NCBI GenBank assembly: GCA_051872395.1
Contig: JBJEDU010000012.1
Location: 1 to 43,447, forward strand
Source: JBJEDU01 sp051872395
GTDB taxonomy: Bacteria > Bacillota_I > Bacilli_A > RFN20 > CAG-826
DNA: 43,447 nucleotides
Direction of reading: 5' to 3'
The notes beneath the pieces were generated by a model. The model worked only from the letters and a program-made list of their open reading frames with translations, made no database searches and had not been told where the DNA came from. Made by a program: the position numbers and the translations under genes. Positions 41,791 through 43,447 of the stretch are shown one piece after another. Positions within the stretch are counted from its first letter, which is position 1. Every line of letters begins with the position of its first letter.

Positions 41791-42963
41791 TTATGAAATT
41801 GAATAAAGCGTTTTTAATTTGTACAAATCAAATTTTCTTTCGTTATTTTTATAGTCGAATAAATAATTAATATTTTCGACTAGATAGATTGTAAAAGTGA
41901 AATATAAAATCAAATAACTGACTGATACGACATTAGATAAAATCATTATTAAGATAATCGTTAATAAAACGATGAAATAGGTTATTAATTTTTGAAACAA
42001 TAAATAATTTCCATATTTATATGATTCAATATGAGCGATTCTTAAAGAATTAACAAAACCAGTTTTATCTTTTTGATCTAATATATCTTTATTCATCGAT
42101 TCAATATCAGACATTTTCTTTTCAATAAGTGGATTAAATAGAAAGTGATTTATAACACACATAACGAGAGCAATACCTGCTAAAAAAATATTGTATGCCC
42201 CGTTATAAATCATAAGAATAATTATAAATAACGCAGTTAGACTTTTTACTAATAAACCATTTAAATTAGAAAAATATAACATTTTTGTATTTTCATAATT
42301 ATTGATGAAATCTTCTTTATCTTTTGGAATTTTTTCAATTAATCCATACACTCTTTCATCGTTATTTTTTAACATATAAAATGAATAATTCCTTGATAAC
42401 ATCTCTAAAATAACCGCGACCGCGGAAAGTAAGATTGGAAGAAAGACAAATTCACCATCTTTAACAAAACTTAATCCGGTAATTAAAGATAATCCAGAAA
42501 TTATTTTAAGCGAAAGATAAATTGCCATTTGGTAGTTTTTAATTTCCACCACTTTTTTAGCTTTAAATTTGTTCTTTTTAAAACTTTTAATTATAAGTGC
42601 GGTTTTATCCCACTTTAATATTAAATCTTCATAACTTATTGTCGATTTTCCTTTATTAGGATCAATGATAATAAACTTTGTTTTTCTAACTTTTTTAATA
42701 ATCACTGCATGATTTAAACCATCTTCTTTAATGGTTATTATCATCATTTTATTAGTGTTTAATAAATCTTTTGGATTTTTAAATTCCACACCTTCTAAAA
42801 TAAGTTGATGCTCTTTTGCAATTTCAATCAAATCATAATATGAATATTTATCTTTTTTGTTTATCAAAAATAAATAATCTTTTTGATGATTGAGATTAGC
42901 TAACATTATTTTTAAGCAAGTAAAACCACAATCATGATTTGTTTGTTGATTAATATAAAACAT
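41791..42963 (-). CDS. C39-type peptidase domain fused to a membrane domain, without ATPase
   Basis: Residues 1-135 match the peptidase C39 domain found at the N-terminus of bacteriocin-exporting ABC transporters: oxyanion Gln6, Cys12 in HDCGFTC, His85 in LNHAVII, and Asp101 in IIDPNKG. About six transmembrane segments follow, roughly at 146-164, 172-189, 241-276 (two) and 326-362 (two). That is the usual membrane domain of these exporters. The protein stops there at 390 residues and has no Walker A or B motif. No ATPase gene, double-Gly leader peptide or other export gene is adjacent. It could be a leader-cleaving membrane protease or a half of a split exporter. Confidence 0.82.
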   Translation of the reverse strand: MFYINQQTNHDCGFTCLKIMLANLNHQKDYLFLINKKDKYSYYDLIEIAKEHQLILEGVEFKNPKDLLNTNKMMIITIKEDGLNHAVIIKKVRKTKFIIIDPNKGKSTISYEDLILKWDKTALIIKSFKKNKFKAKKVVEIKNYQMAIYLSLKIISGLSLITGLSFVKDGEFVFLPILLSAVAVILEMLSRNYSFYMLKNNDERVYGLIEKIPKDKEDFINNYENTKMLYFSNLNGLLVKSLTALFIIILMIYNGAYNIFLAGIALVMCVINHFLFNPLIEKKMSDIESMNKDILDQKDKTGFVNSLRIAHIESYKYGNYLLFQKLITYFIVLLTIILIMILSNVVSVSYLILYFTFTIYLVENINYLFDYKNNERKFDLYKLKTLYSIS

Positions 42964-42964
42964 A

Positions 42965-43001
42965 TAAAAAACCTCCTACATTATAAATAGGAGATTTTTT
43001 T
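42965..43001 (-). terminator. Terminator-like hairpin of dnaJ that also hides the C39 gene's Shine-Dalgarno
   Basis: On the minus strand AAAAAATCTCCTA (43000-42988) pairs with TAGGAGGTTTTTT (42978-42966), apart from one G-U pair, around a nine-base loop. Six U's form its 3' edge, so it can terminate dnaJ transcription. The same 3' arm contains the Shine-Dalgarno AGGAGG of the C39 gene, 8 bases before its ATG. It resembles the hairpin at 19147-19173. Confidence 0.68.
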
Positions 43002-43019
43002 GAATTTGATTATAAATTT

Positions 43020-43447
43020 TTATCTTTTAAATGAAGATTTAAATTTTTCAAACCAGTTTTGTGATGGACCTTGAGCTTTTTTATATTGATTTAATGCTTC
43101 TTTTTGGTCCTTTGATAAATTCGTTGGAATCTTTACGACAATATGGACATATTGATCGCCAGGTTTACCACTTCTTAAATCTTTAATACCTTTTCCTTTG
43201 ATTTTAATCACATCACCAGGTTGAGTACCTGAAGGAATAGTAATATTTGTATCATCATAAACGGTTGGAACATCAATTTTAATTCCTAAGGCCGCATCTG
43301 CAAAATCGATAGGAATTTCGATATGGATATCATTTCCGTTTCTTTTAAAGATGTTATGTTCTTGCACTTGTACTTCAATATATAAGTCACCGTTAGGACC
43401 ACCATTAATTCCACGCCCACCTTTACCGCTGACACGAATTTGCTGTC
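43020..43447 (-). CDS. dnaJ: Chaperone DnaJ, C-terminal part (5' end outside the window)
   Basis: The frame is open to the right-hand edge, and its residues there (QIRVSGKGGRGINGGPNGDLY) are the DnaJ C-terminal substrate-binding domain. After them come FKRNGNDIHIEIPIDFADAALG, TNITIPSGTQPGDVIKIKGKGI and GKPGDQYVHIVVKIP, then the end WFEKFKSSFKR. The J-domain and zinc region lie outside the window. The ATG at 43367 is an internal Met, not the start. DnaJ is the co-chaperone of DnaK. A terminator-like hairpin follows the stop. Confidence 0.95.
   Translation of the reverse strand, partial: QQIRVSGKGGRGINGGPNGDLYIEVQVQEHNIFKRNGNDIHIEIPIDFADAALGIKIDVPTVYDDTNITIPSGTQPGDVIKIKGKGIKDLRSGKPGDQYVHIVVKIPTNLSKDQKEALNQYKKAQGPSQNWFEKFKSSFKR

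Noticed and set aside
43020..43367. A complete small gene starting at ATG 43367
   Set aside because: The frame continues upstream to the window edge with typical DnaJ residues, so this is the end of dnaJ.
1..43447. Mycoplasma-type genetic code (TGA as Trp)
   Set aside because: TGA ends tkt, nusB, dinB, plsY, trmK and ybeY at conserved C-termini.

Overview
The window is a compact, AT-rich (roughly 30% GC) bacterial chromosome segment made almost entirely of core housekeeping genes. TGA ends several genes (tkt, the Asp23 gene, nusB, dinB, plsY, trmK, ybeY), so the Mycoplasma code 4 does not apply. Gene order is Bacillota-like: relA-hisS-aspS, asp23-nusB-xseA-xseB-dxs, xerD-deoB, yqeG-yqeH-yhbY-nadD-yqeK, plsY divergent from parE-parC, and ybeY-cdd-era-recO-glyS-dnaG-rpoD-trmK-yqfO. 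The EF-P loop (NKTAMR) and the fused NadD-YqeK protein resemble Mollicutes. My inference is a small-genome Bacilli/Erysipelotrichia-Mollicutes relative with the standard code, possibly an uncultured gut lineage.

Layout. Bases 1-9375 (+): 3' part of recJ, an unknown lipoprotein, the bifunctional Rel enzyme, HisRS with a Cys/His-rich tail, AspRS and transketolase, closed by a hairpin terminator. 9526-19120 (+): Asp23-family protein, a membrane protein, nusB, xseAB, dxs, dinB, xerD, deoB, then a substrate-binding lipoprotein and ABC permease without an ATPase. 19181-19741 (+): a solitary PemK/MazF-like gene. 19933-27585 (-): nadD-yqeK, yhbY, yqeH, yqeG, parC, parE. 27696-33227 is mixed: plsY, yneF, efp, a metallo-hydrolase, rpmG, ispG, nfo and ispH. 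33214-43447 (-): yqfO, trmK, rpoD, dnaG, glyS, recO, era, cdd, ybeY, a C39-peptidase membrane protein, and the 3' part of dnaJ.

Functionally the window links stringent response and tRNA charging, DNA replication and repair (RecJ, ExoVII, Pol IV, endonuclease IV, topoisomerase IV, primase, RecO), ribosome assembly (YqeH, YhbY, Era, YbeY, L33, EF-P), and the MEP isoprenoid pathway (Dxs, IspG, IspH). There is no prophage, IS element, CRISPR array, rRNA or tRNA that I can see.

The most unusual signal is a 27-bp motif, TAGTA-N6-TAGTA-N6-TAGTA with an exact 11-bp period. It lies directly behind stop codons in five separate gaps (7362, 12187, 19754, 28456, 37801), with some mismatches. Other points of interest are two similar hairpins that bury the Shine-Dalgarno of the PemK-like and C39 genes, apparently leaderless promoters, an inverted repeat over the dinB start, Asn in place of Asp at the ParE quinolone site, and an AT-hook-like motif in the primary sigma factor.
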